DNA from: JAFGHJ01 sp964534175
Lineage (GTDB): Bacteria > Hydrothermota > UBA3072
Assembly (NCBI GenBank): GCA_964534175.1
Contig: CAZHNS010000008.1
Location: forward strand, 14,267 to 78,266
Reading direction: 5' to 3'
DNA length: 64,000 nt
Each line of letters starts with the position of its first letter. The first letter of the stretch is position 1. Made by a program: the position numbers and the translations under genes. Of the stretch, positions 1-7,579 are shown piece by piece. The notes beneath the pieces were generated by a model. That model was not told the DNA's origin and searched no databases. It saw only the letters and a program-made list of their open reading frames with translations.

Positions 1-250
1 TTTCTTGGTATCTTCCCGCGAAGTGTAAGGCTATCCCCATATCAAGGAAATATAAGACCTTGTCTTTACCTTCATACTTGCCCTCGATTCTAGCCTTTTC
101 TATTCGCTCCGCCGCTTTACTATAAAAGCGTGAGGAAAAATCCTCTTCAATTTCTTTGTAATGTCTTACCTGTGTTTGTATGTAAGCGCAGCCGAGGAAA
201 GACAGTATAAAAACCGCTAAAAGGATAGTAAAAAAACGCTTAAGCAGCAT
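1..250 (-). CDS. Lipoprotein, COG3014-like, 3' part beyond window
   Basis: Only the first 83 codons are present; the gene runs off the left edge. The ATG lies at 250-248, three bases after the stop of the upstream lipoprotein gene, so the two are probably translationally coupled. The N-terminus (MLLKRFFTILLAV...) is a signal peptide with a lipobox ending FLGC, followed by a charged helical stretch (KAAERIEKARIEGKY) that looks like the start of TPR-like helices. Pairing with an LpoB-type lipoprotein is the known arrangement of COG3014 proteins, which is why I name that family. The assignment rests on context and the first 80 residues only, and its role is unknown. Confidence 0.6.
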   Translation of the reverse strand, partial: MLLKRFFTILLAVFILSFLGCAYIQTQVRHYKEIEEDFSSRFYSKAAERIEKARIEGKYEGKDKVLYFLDMGIALHFAGRYQE

Positions 251-253
251 TAA

Positions 254-850
254 CTACCATTTATATCCGCTTTGTTCGATGAGTTTCTTTATCTTTTTAT
301 TTCCTATCCAGGCTTTAAGGTTTTTTTCGACATCTATTAACTCCAGGTCGACTGAATAGAACACAGCTTTTTTTCCTTCGAACCAGTCTTCTACAGATTT
401 AACCGACCCTATTAAAAAGTAATCAGCGCCTACTTCCTGAGCGAGTTTTTTGGCGGTTTCTACAGAAGCATACATTTGCTGGTCCATCCTTTCTTCTCTT
501 ATTTCTTCTCTTTCTCCTTTGGAAGCGACAAAATCAACTTTACCGGAGTTAATCAGTTCTCTTTCTATATCCTTTATAAAGACATCAACATTTATGTGTT
601 CTGTACTCATGTTTCTGACTGTTCCAACGATAACCACGGGTTTTTTGAGCTTATCCTGTTCAAAGTCGATAAGCCACGGGCGGGATAACATTTCGGAAAT
701 CATGGCTTCTGCCACGAGCCTGGAGTCAGTATCATTCCATCTCCCAGAGAGGTCTGTAACTTCATCGGTGGCAATTCTCTTTACTGTTCTTCCACCTCCG
801 CAGCCGATAATAAGAAACAAACAAAAAGACAATAAAAACAATTTTCGCAT
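254..850 (-). CDS. LpoB-like penicillin-binding-protein activator lipoprotein
   Basis: 198-aa outer-membrane lipoprotein of the COG3417/LpoB family. LpoB stimulates peptidoglycan synthases from the outer membrane in enterobacteria; here only membership of the family is supported. The start is the ATG at 850, preceded by a strong AGGAGG; an in-frame ATG at 880 sits over the -10 box and is rejected. The signal peptide ends in IIGC with lipidated Cys17. Family features include SGRWNDTDSRLVAEAMI near the N-terminus, the strand PVVIVGTVRNMS, a helix with IKDIERELINSGKV, and GADYFLIGSVKSVED before the C-terminal strands. It is first in a two-gene lipoprotein operon under a consensus promoter. Confidence 0.85.
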   Translation of the reverse strand: MRKLFLLSFCLFLIIGCGGGRTVKRIATDEVTDLSGRWNDTDSRLVAEAMISEMLSRPWLIDFEQDKLKKPVVIVGTVRNMSTEHINVDVFIKDIERELINSGKVDFVASKGEREEIREERMDQQMYASVETAKKLAQEVGADYFLIGSVKSVEDWFEGKKAVFYSVDLELIDVEKNLKAWIGNKKIKKLIEQSGYKW

Positions 851-868
851 AACTCCTCCTTTTTGGAT

Positions 869-897
869 ATTATAATGCATTTAATTTTATATGTCAA
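869..897 (-). promoter_or_regulatory. Sigma-70 promoter of the LpoB-like operon
   Basis: On the minus strand TTGACA (892-897) and TATAAT (869-874) are separated by exactly 17 bases, a perfect consensus promoter. Transcription would start near 862, giving a very short leader that contains the AGGAGG of the lipoprotein gene. Confidence 0.85.
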
Positions 898-1063
898 GGA
901 ATAAAACCCCACACCAGCAACAAAACAATCTCGCTTAGAGGTACAGTGTACGTTTTTTTAATTTAAAATTCATATTGTCTTTTCTCCTAATCCTTACAAA
1001 ACCTTAGACCAGTTAAAGGAACCTGCGGTTCCGTAACCTAAAACCCATAACTTGGTTCGGTGG

Positions 1064-1091
1064 TTGCCTTTTAAAGATGTTCTCATATAAT
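1064..1091 (+). promoter_or_regulatory. Promoter of nth, probably giving a leaderless mRNA
   Basis: TTGCCT (1064-1069), a 16-base spacer and a perfect TATAAT (1086-1091). Only six bases separate the -10 box from the ATG at 1098, so the expected transcription start coincides with the start codon, and no Shine-Dalgarno site exists. A short inverted repeat, GGAACC-TGC-GGTTCC at 1018-1032, lies upstream and might be an operator. Confidence 0.6.
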
Positions 1092-1097
1092 CCTTTT

Positions 1098-1742
1098 ATG
1101 GACAACAATACTATAGAAAAGGTATTAAGAATACTGAAAGAAAAATACAGGGATTGGAAACCTCCTATCGTAACCGAGATAGCAAACAATACTGGAGACC
1201 CTTTTCGGATACTTATTTCAACTGTCCTCAGCTCGAGAACCAAAGACGCTGTTACAAGAAAAGCTTCCCAAAGATTGTTTGAAAAAGCCCGAACTCCCCG
1301 GGAGATAGCAAAGTTGTCTTCTGAAGAAATCGAGAAATTAATTTACCCCGTTGGTTTTTTTCATACAAAAGCCAAAAGGCTTCCCGAGCTGGCGCGTATT
1401 TTAATTGATAAATACAAGGGCAAAGTCCCTGATAAATTAGAAGAATTAATTAAGTTGCCTGGTGTGGGAAGAAAAACCGCAAATTTGGTGGTAACGATTG
1501 GTTTTGGTAAGCCGGGTATATGCGTCGATACTCATGTCCACCGTATATCCAACAGATTCGGATATGTAAAAACGAAAAGTCCAGAGGAAACGGAGTTTGC
1601 TCTGAGGGGAAAGTTACCGTCTAAATGGTGGATTGTTTACAACGATTTTCTGGTTACTTTGGGGCAGAACATATGTTTTCCGAGAAAACCTGACTGCGCT
1701 ATTTGTCCTGTAAATAAACTTTGTGAGAAAATTAATATTTAG
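1098..1742 (+). CDS. nth: Endonuclease III, DNA glycosylase/AP lyase
   Basis: Base-excision repair enzyme that removes oxidised pyrimidines and cleaves the abasic site. The 214-aa protein has the helix-hairpin-helix LPGVGRKTAN with catalytic Lys126, and VDTHVHR with catalytic Asp144; the 18-residue spacing equals that of E. coli Lys120/Asp138. The C-terminus carries the [4Fe-4S] ligand pattern C-x6-C-x2-C-x5-C (CFPRKPDCAICPVNKLC). I chose the ATG at 1098 because the -10 box covers the upstream in-frame region; the earlier ATG at 1077 lies between the -35 and -10 boxes. Length is normal for the family. It is monocistronic and ends at a strong bidirectional terminator. Confidence 0.95.
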   Translation: MDNNTIEKVLRILKEKYRDWKPPIVTEIANNTGDPFRILISTVLSSRTKDAVTRKASQRLFEKARTPREIAKLSSEEIEKLIYPVGFFHTKAKRLPELARILIDKYKGKVPDKLEELIKLPGVGRKTANLVVTIGFGKPGICVDTHVHRISNRFGYVKTKSPEETEFALRGKLPSKWWIVYNDFLVTLGQNICFPRKPDCAICPVNKLCEKINI

Positions 1743-1761
1743 AGAAGCGAATTAATAAGAT

Positions 1762-1796
1762 AAAAAAACCCGCGGTAAATCTACCGCGGGTTTTTT
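1762..1796. terminator. Bidirectional intrinsic terminator
   Basis: A 9-bp GC-rich perfect stem (1769-1777 with 1782-1790), four-base loop AATC, flanked by an A-run and a T-run. It serves nth on the plus strand and the convergent CBM9 gene on the minus strand. Confidence 0.95.
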
Positions 1797-1821
1797 ATTA
1801 ACAGCTTGATCAAATAACTGT

Positions 1822-3492
1822 TTACTTGATCAGCGTTACCTTCTTGACTACTGAACCATTTCCTGCTTCAACTTTGCAGAGATAAACACCACTCGGGAGA
1901 TCTGATACATCCAGTGCGGCGTTTCCACCGTTACCAGCAGCAGCTTTAACTTCCTGCCCCGCTATATTGTAGAGTGTTACGTTTGCAATATTGGCTGCGC
2001 TTGAAACAGCAAGAACACTGCTTGATACTATGGCAGGAACATCGACGCTGATACCAGCAGCTACTTCTTCAACTCCAGCTATTGGGTTTGGATCCGGAGC
2101 TGTACTTGATGTACCCAGTATTACTGTTCCAAAGAGGTTCGGATGCTGCCAGGAAGTACCGTCTATATTCCACCATTTTGATATAACGTCACGTGTACCG
2201 GCTGCTGCAACGCCAGTGTTATCGTTGTCAGCACCCTGAACTTCGAAACCAATTTCAGCACCGTCTTCAAGGACAATATTGGTATCGGCAAGATCTGCGG
2301 CATCAAGGAATAATTCAAATTGATAACCGCCAGGGACTTCCGCCCACGCGCATTCACCATTTTCACCTATGTCGCACCAACCTCCTCCAGCTGTTGGCAC
2401 TTCCGTGTAACCATAAACGTATCTCCACTGAACGTCATCAATTCCATCATATGTTGCGGAGTCTGAATTATCACCGTCGAAGTAGATCTCAAAGCAGTCG
2501 TTTTCATAGGAGTTTGTACTACCCTCGCCGGTAACGATATCGTCTATTACAAGTCCAAGGAAATAGAAACCGTCTTCATTGTAACCAGCTTGATAGTAAG
2601 GTTGGAAATCTTTGAAACCTTCATCGTCACCCATAGTCCAACTCTCATTTACGGATAACTTAACCTGGGGAACGGCATCCCACTCGTTGTCTGTATTTGC
2701 AGCATCGATCACAGCTCCATCTGCCATTTCTAATATAAAATCACCGATAACTTCGTCCTCCAAGTCGCCATCTTCCCCAAGTAGAGCACTTCCAAAGAGG
2801 GTCGGATGCTGCCAGGAGGTACCGTCTAAATTCCACCATTTTACGATATCTTCACGTGTACCGGCTGCTGCTACTTCTTCATTGTCGTTGTCGGCACACT
2901 GAACTTCGAAACCAATGACATCACCTGGTTCAAAGACAAGATTGGTATCGGCAAGATCTGCGGCATCAAGGAGCAATTCAAATTCATAACCGCCCTCGAC
3001 TTCCGCCCACGCGCAGCTACCACCTGCACCTAGATCGCACCAACCTGCGTTGTCTTCGTCATAACCATAAACGTATCTCCACTGGACATCATCAAATCCA
3101 TCATATGTCGCGGAGTCTGAATTGTTGCCGTCGAAGTAGATTTCAAAGCAGTCGTTTTCGTAGGAGTTTGTACTGCCCTCGCCGGTAACGATATCATCTA
3201 ATACTTTTGCCCAGAGATAAAAACCGTCTTCATTGTAAGCTGCTTTAAAGTATGCAGCGTGATCCACGCTTTGCGGAACGGTGTCCGTACTTTCAAATTG
3301 TTCATAGCAAAACAAACCATTTGGCTGGAAAATCCATTCTTCGTCCATTGAACCGTCAATTACGGGAGCGTCCGCTATGTATGGAATTACTAAAACACCA
3401 TTAAGGGTGGAGCCTGAATTAGCGGCAGAGAGCATAAAACTGAAACAAACTAGTAACATTATCATTCCTGCTAATATTGGAAGTCTTTTCAC
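1822..3492 (-). CDS. Secreted protein, two CBM9-like domains plus T9SS sorting domain
   Basis: 556-aa exported protein. After a signal peptide (about residues 1-23) come two closely similar CBM9-like sugar-binding domains, roughly 37-235 and 255-465, each with the strands AYNEDGFYL or GYNEDGFYF, the NDCFEIYFDG block, DDVQWRYVYGY and KWWN-DGTSWQHP. The last ~85 residues form a type-A sorting domain (NIANVTLYNIAGQEV ... LPSGVYLCKVEAG ... KKVTLIK), which sends proteins through the type IX system to the cell surface. No catalytic domain is visible, so it is probably a surface carbohydrate-binding protein. The start is a GTG at 3492 with AAGGAGG seven bases before it. It has a long leader with a mini-ORF and hairpin. 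Confidence 0.85.
   Translation of the reverse strand: MKRLPILAGMIMLLVCFSFMLSAANSGSTLNGVLVIPYIADAPVIDGSMDEEWIFQPNGLFCYEQFESTDTVPQSVDHAAYFKAAYNEDGFYLWAKVLDDIVTGEGSTNSYENDCFEIYFDGNNSDSATYDGFDDVQWRYVYGYDEDNAGWCDLGAGGSCAWAEVEGGYEFELLLDAADLADTNLVFEPGDVIGFEVQCADNDNEEVAAAGTREDIVKWWNLDGTSWQHPTLFGSALLGEDGDLEDEVIGDFILEMADGAVIDAANTDNEWDAVPQVKLSVNESWTMGDDEGFKDFQPYYQAGYNEDGFYFLGLVIDDIVTGEGSTNSYENDCFEIYFDGDNSDSATYDGIDDVQWRYVYGYTEVPTAGGGWCDIGENGECAWAEVPGGYQFELFLDAADLADTNIVLEDGAEIGFEVQGADNDNTGVAAAGTRDVISKWWNIDGTSWQHPNLFGTVILGTSSTAPDPNPIAGVEEVAAGISVDVPAIVSSSVLAVSSAANIANVTLYNIAGQEVKAAAGNGGNAALDVSDLPSGVYLCKVEAGNGSVVKKVTLIK
2127..3245. repeat. Internal DNA repeat encoding the two CBM9-like domains
   Basis: The segments at about 2127-2600 and 2788-3245 are clearly alike at nucleotide level: long stretches around the GVAAAG/EVAAAG and NSYENDCFEIYFDG codons match with only scattered differences, offset by about 650-660 bases. 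This is a fairly recent intragenic tandem duplication, the second copy carrying a small insertion (VPTAGGG). Confidence 0.85.
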
Positions 3493-3598
3493 TTCATAAC
3501 CTCCTTACATTTAAATTAAAATTAACTGTTAACTTTATTTAACTTTATTATTCTGTGATGGGTGATCTTCCATTGAAGTAAACATAAAAATACTACCT

Positions 3599-3637
3599 AG
3601 GCCTTCCCTCCTCCTTCCGATAAAGAAGAAAAGGCCT
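3599..3637 (-). promoter_or_regulatory. Leader hairpin upstream of CBM9 gene
   Basis: On the minus strand the arms starting AGGCCTT (3637-3625) and ending GGAAGGCCT (3611-3599) form about 13 pairs, three of them G-U, around a ten-base loop. It begins at the stop codon of the leader mini-ORF, an arrangement seen in attenuators. A T-run follows about nine bases later, so it is not a clean intrinsic terminator. Confidence 0.4.
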
Positions 3638-3672
3638 TACCTACCAAACTTTAATTTGACAGTTAAATGCAT
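3637..3672 (-). CDS. Possible 11-aa leader peptide
   Basis: ATG at 3672-3670, eleven codons (MHLTVKLKFGR) and TAA at 3639-3637, preceded by a GGGGGTG Shine-Dalgarno-like site. It is in the long leader of the CBM9 gene and its stop codon overlaps the foot of a hairpin. This may be a regulatory upstream ORF or chance; the peptide has no run of a single regulatory amino acid. Confidence 0.3.
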   Translation of the reverse strand: MHLTVKLKFGR

Positions 3673-3734
3673 AATTACACCCCCATTTTTTTTGTTTTTT
3701 GTTTGACTTAAGATTTCTTATTCTTCTGGATAAC

Positions 3735-3762
3735 AGTATAACGAAATAAAATCCAATGTCAA
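3735..3762 (-). promoter_or_regulatory. Sigma-70 promoter of CBM9 gene
   Basis: On the minus strand TTGACA (3757-3762), a 16-base spacer and TATACT (3735-3740). It predicts a leader of about 235 bases before the GTG at 3492. Confidence 0.75.
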
Positions 3763-4019
3763 GGGGTTTTTTTTGAAGCTCCGAGAAATCTTTTTTCATT
3801 ATTAGGGTCAAAATCGGCTGTAATGTAGTGCGAATTTTGGATGTTTTACATTGCTTCTAAATTTTTCTCCGCTTTTTAACGATAATCTATATCGTTCTCC
3901 ATTGGCTCTCCCAAAATCAGGTTTTTTCCTCTGAATTTTTCGTTGTTAATTAAATTATATTCATATTTGTATGTTTTAAAGACGGAAAGATGATCCAAGT
4001 GTTTTAAATAATTTTGCCC

Positions 4020-4047
4020 TTGACAAAAAATTCTCTTTTGTTATACT
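4020..4047 (+). promoter_or_regulatory. Sigma-70 promoter of TonB receptor operon
   Basis: TTGACA (4020-4025), a 16-base spacer and TATACT (4042-4047), the same spacing and -10 box as the divergent promoter at 3735-3762. It predicts a leader of about 250 bases before the ATG at 4307. Confidence 0.75.
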
Positions 4048-4306
4048 ACAAAGTAATATTGAGTTCTATTTAATTAAGGTTAAAGATTAAAATGTTGTAA
4101 GGAAAAGGAAGAGGTTGTTATAAGGGATTGTTTGTATTTTATGTTATTTGTTATTTAGCCTGAGTTTTCAGGGGGGTATTAATAAAGTTGAATTTTTCTG
4201 TATCCGTAATAAAGTTTATAATTCAGAATAAGAGAAGTGACGTATGTTTTATGTTTCAGTCTTCGGTTTTAACCCGATTTGTAAACCCTAAAGAAAGGAG
4301 GCTTTA

Positions 4307-7300
4307 ATGAAAAGTACGAGAAGGGGAAGAGAATTGTTACCCAGGTGGGTTATAGGAGGAGTGCTGCTTATTTTGTCTTTACTTGCCTTTAATCCAAGCG
4401 CGAAAGCCGCAGTTACAGGAAAAATTGCGGGTGTTGTTATCGATGCCGAAACAGGTGAACCTTTACCCGGAGCTAATGTCGTAATCGAGGGTACTACTAT
4501 GGGAGCTGCGGCTGACCCAAACGGATATTTTTTCATAATAAGAGTGTCCCCCGGTGATTATAATGTACAGGCCCGGATGATGGGTTTCGAAAGTGTTACC
4601 CAGACCGATGTTGAGGTAACCGCGGATCACACTACGCAGCTCAGGTTTATGCTAAGACCCGCCGTTATTCCCGGGGAAGGTGTTACCGTGAAAGCTGAGG
4701 CGGAAGTCATAAAAATGGATGTTTCGTCTTCCGCTATTTCCGCGAAAAGCGATGACATAGAAGCTGTTCCGTTTGTCGATGAGATTGGAGATTATATTAA
4801 TCGACAGGCTGGGATTCAAGGTTGGAATGTGCGTGGAGGAGGTTTAGACCAGGTTGGTTTTATGACTGATGGTTTAAATTTAGTCGATGGTCGAACAAAT
4901 AATCCAGCTTTGATGCCGCCTTTAAGTATGATAAAAGAATTAAATGTAATTAAAGGTGGGTTTGCTGCCGAGTATGGTAATCTCCGGTCAGGTTTGATAA
5001 ATATTATAACCAGAGAACCTGACAATTATTATCATGGATCGGTAAATTTTCGATATAGTCCCCCTCAGTTGAAGCACCGTAGTGCTTCTGTTTATGATAC
5101 GACACATTATTGGATGAGAGCTTTTGTCATACAGGAAGATAGTCTTTGCTGGATCGGGACAAGAGGTATAAGAGATAGACAGCGCGGCGCTGAAGATTTG
5201 GCAGAAGACGCTCTGGATGCTGGAGACACAACTCTATTCGAACATTATGATAGTATATATAATTACTATACTGACCTTATGGCTCACAATAGAAAGTTTG
5301 ATGGGTGGGTTAGAGTCGCGGAAGGAGACACCTCGGTGACCCCTGAGATGCTTCGTGAGCAGTTTATTTGGACGCACAGATTAATGGGAGCTGATGAGCT
5401 GGTTCCCGAGGGCTATGATGGTTCCGACAGAATGGCTGAGTATGGTGATCAACCAGACTGGAACGTAGATGCTGGTCTTGGAGGCCCGGTCCCTGTAATC
5501 GGTGGATTTTTAGGGGATCTGGGTTTTTATATCTCGCACAGACAGAACAGGGAGGCGTTTGCCCTTCCTTCAAGTAAAGATTATTATGTTGAACAAAACA
5601 CAATGTTGAAGTTGGTTTCCCATATCACACAGTCTATAAAGTTAAGCTTGGATATGATGTATGGTGAGCAGAACACTCTGTCAGCTAGCTCAAACGGAGA
5701 GCTCGGTGCAGAAGGCAGTCCTTATGGTCTTAATTTGCAACCGGGAGACCTCGGACCCCAGTTTGTCGATTATGTTCAAGGTACAGGTTATGTTTCCGGA
5801 GCAGGTGGAATTTATCTTGCTAGCGGTAATGATGCATTCAGGAGTGAGTTGGCTTCCATGAATGCGGCATATTATCCTGCTTTTATACCCGCGTATGATA
5901 TTTATAACAATATGCAGGGTATAACTTTTGACCATGGTTTAAGTGATAAAACCTTCTATACGATCAGGATTTCTCATTTGAGTAACAAGAGGTATTGCGG
6001 CGCGTATGAAACATTTGAACCCAGGGATACTGCAACGAGATATACGTTGCCGAGTGGAATACAGGTTACTGAAATCCCGTACGGTTATTATATAGATGGA
6101 GCTCTCGTGCAGCCGGACGAATCTTGGATGGGGGCGCATTGCGCCGGAGCGGTTGATAAATCAAAATCGCAAACATGGGATTTTAAAGTTGACTTAACGA
6201 ACCAGCTTAATGCTCACAATGAGGTAAAACTTGGTCTTGAATACAACTACGCCAACATGAGTACTTACTATGAAAAAAACAGATGGGAGTCTACTCATGA
6301 AAATTGGGTTAATGAGTGGGAAGCAAGTCCCATGAGAGGTGGCGCGTATATTCAGGATAAAATTGAATTTGAAGGAATTATTGCGACTGTCGGCGTAAGA
6401 GCTGATTGGAATAATCCAAATATAAATTGGTTCCCGTTAGGCACTTATGATGTTTACTATACGGGTGGAATCATAAGCTCACTGGGCAGAGATGGTGTAC
6501 TTGAAGTGGGTGCAACAGAGCCAGCCACGGGTCATTTGAAAATATCTCCTCGTTTTGGGATTTCGCATCCTATATCAGAAAATGCTAAATTGTATTTTAA
6601 TTACGGCGATTTTTATTCCTTGCCCGCTTCTTATAATATGTATCAGATCTTCTGGGCTCCATCGCGCTTTGGTATTCGGTATCTGGGTGATCCGTCGCTG
6701 GATTGGCCTCTTACGAGAGCTTACGAGTTAGGTACGGACTGGAGTGTTGGGGATATGTTTAGACTTCACATTGCGGGTTATTACAAGGATGTTACAAATC
6801 AGCTTGCATCTGTAACATATCAAAACGATGATTTAACGGTGCAGTACAGCGTGCCTGAAAACTTAAACTACGAGGATATTCGTGGTATAGACTTTAGAAT
6901 AAGTAAAGATTTTGGAGATTGGGTTAAAGGCTGGTTGAATTATGACTACAGAGTAAGAAGTTATGGTAATACGGGTAAACAAACGCACTACGAGTACTTG
7001 CTTGATGAAGCGCAACATGGTGCGTGGGATACTCTGGAGTACACGCCTCGTAGTCAGCCGATATTACAGGCTAATATTCAATTTCTGACTCCTGAAGATT
7101 TAGGTATGCTCCTTGGCGACATTTCTTTAAGTTTTAACTATACCTGGGAGGCAGGTGCATATTCGACCTACGATCCATTGGACGAAGATCTCTTTTTAAA
7201 TATGCAATGGAAACCCTGGAGAAATATCCAGGCAAGAATCCAGAAAAGGATAAGTCTTGTCGGTGCAAATCTCAGCATTTTTGCTGAGGTAAACAATCTT

Positions 7301-7549
7301 TTTGATTGGAAATATTTAGACGTGGGTTCTGGTTGTTTCGTTGATGATGATGACGAAGATTCATATTACACTTCGCTTAAGTTACCCCTGTACGGAGAAG
7401 AAGGTTATGAAGAAATTGGAGAGGTCGGGGATGACCAGTTTGGTGATGTCAACAGTGAAGATAAGCCATATATTGATGATCCCGAGTTGGCGCATCTTGC
7501 ATTCCACAACCCTCGTTCTTTCGTTTTTGGATTGAAAGTTGATTTTTAG
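4307..7549 (+). CDS. TonB-dependent outer-membrane receptor
   Basis: 1080-aa receptor that would import a ligand, probably an oligosaccharide or other large nutrient, through the outer membrane using TonB energy. Order: signal peptide (to about residue 35), a carboxypeptidase-regulatory-like beta-sandwich (GKIAGVVIDAETGEPLPGAN, about 38-125), a plug domain (IGDYINRQAGIQGWNVRGG ... MIKELNVIKGGFAAEYGN ... INIITREP, about 140-230), then a beta-barrel ending in FVFGLKVDF with a terminal aromatic residue. AAAGGAGG precedes the ATG. It is first in an operon with a T9SS cargo and a PorV-like protein. No SusD partner is present, so it is not a standard polysaccharide-utilisation pair. Confidence 0.9.
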   Translation: MKSTRRGRELLPRWVIGGVLLILSLLAFNPSAKAAVTGKIAGVVIDAETGEPLPGANVVIEGTTMGAAADPNGYFFIIRVSPGDYNVQARMMGFESVTQTDVEVTADHTTQLRFMLRPAVIPGEGVTVKAEAEVIKMDVSSSAISAKSDDIEAVPFVDEIGDYINRQAGIQGWNVRGGGLDQVGFMTDGLNLVDGRTNNPALMPPLSMIKELNVIKGGFAAEYGNLRSGLINIITREPDNYYHGSVNFRYSPPQLKHRSASVYDTTHYWMRAFVIQEDSLCWIGTRGIRDRQRGAEDLAEDALDAGDTTLFEHYDSIYNYYTDLMAHNRKFDGWVRVAEGDTSVTPEMLREQFIWTHRLMGADELVPEGYDGSDRMAEYGDQPDWNVDAGLGGPVPVIGGFLGDLGFYISHRQNREAFALPSSKDYYVEQNTMLKLVSHITQSIKLSLDMMYGEQNTLSASSNGELGAEGSPYGLNLQPGDLGPQFVDYVQGTGYVSGAGGIYLASGNDAFRSELASMNAAYYPAFIPAYDIYNNMQGITFDHGLSDKTFYTIRISHLSNKRYCGAYETFEPRDTATRYTLPSGIQVTEIPYGYYIDGALVQPDESWMGAHCAGAVDKSKSQTWDFKVDLTNQLNAHNEVKLGLEYNYANMSTYYEKNRWESTHENWVNEWEASPMRGGAYIQDKIEFEGIIATVGVRADWNNPNINWFPLGTYDVYYTGGIISSLGRDGVLEVGATEPATGHLKISPRFGISHPISENAKLYFNYGDFYSLPASYNMYQIFWAPSRFGIRYLGDPSLDWPLTRAYELGTDWSVGDMFRLHIAGYYKDVTNQLASVTYQNDDLTVQYSVPENLNYEDIRGIDFRISKDFGDWVKGWLNYDYRVRSYGNTGKQTHYEYLLDEAQHGAWDTLEYTPRSQPILQANIQFLTPEDLGMLLGDISLSFNYTWEAGAYSTYDPLDEDLFLNMQWKPWRNIQARIQKRISLVGANLSIFAEVNNLFDWKYLDVGSGCFVDDDDEDSYYTSLKLPLYGEEGYEEIGEVGDDQFGDVNSEDKPYIDDPELAHLAFHNPRSFVFGLKVDF

Positions 7550-7579
7550 TATCAACCAAGAGGTAAGGAGGAAATTATA

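Larger units (their letters stand above)
3493..4306. other. 814-bp divergent intergenic region
   Basis: No gene-sized ORF on either strand. It holds two back-to-back promoters with unusually long leaders: about 235 bases in front of the CBM9 gene on the minus strand and about 250 bases in front of the TonB receptor gene on the plus strand. The leftward leader contains a mini-ORF and a hairpin, listed separately. The rest is AT-rich and shows no further structure I can support. Confidence 0.7.

Noticed and set aside
450..875. Plus-strand open frame opposite the LpoB-like gene
   Set aside because: It is antisense to a well-supported lipoprotein gene and has no family resemblance.
1018..1032. 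GGAACC at 1018 as a third ECF promoter
   Set aside because: No GTC box lies 16-17 bases downstream; the site is a short palindrome instead.
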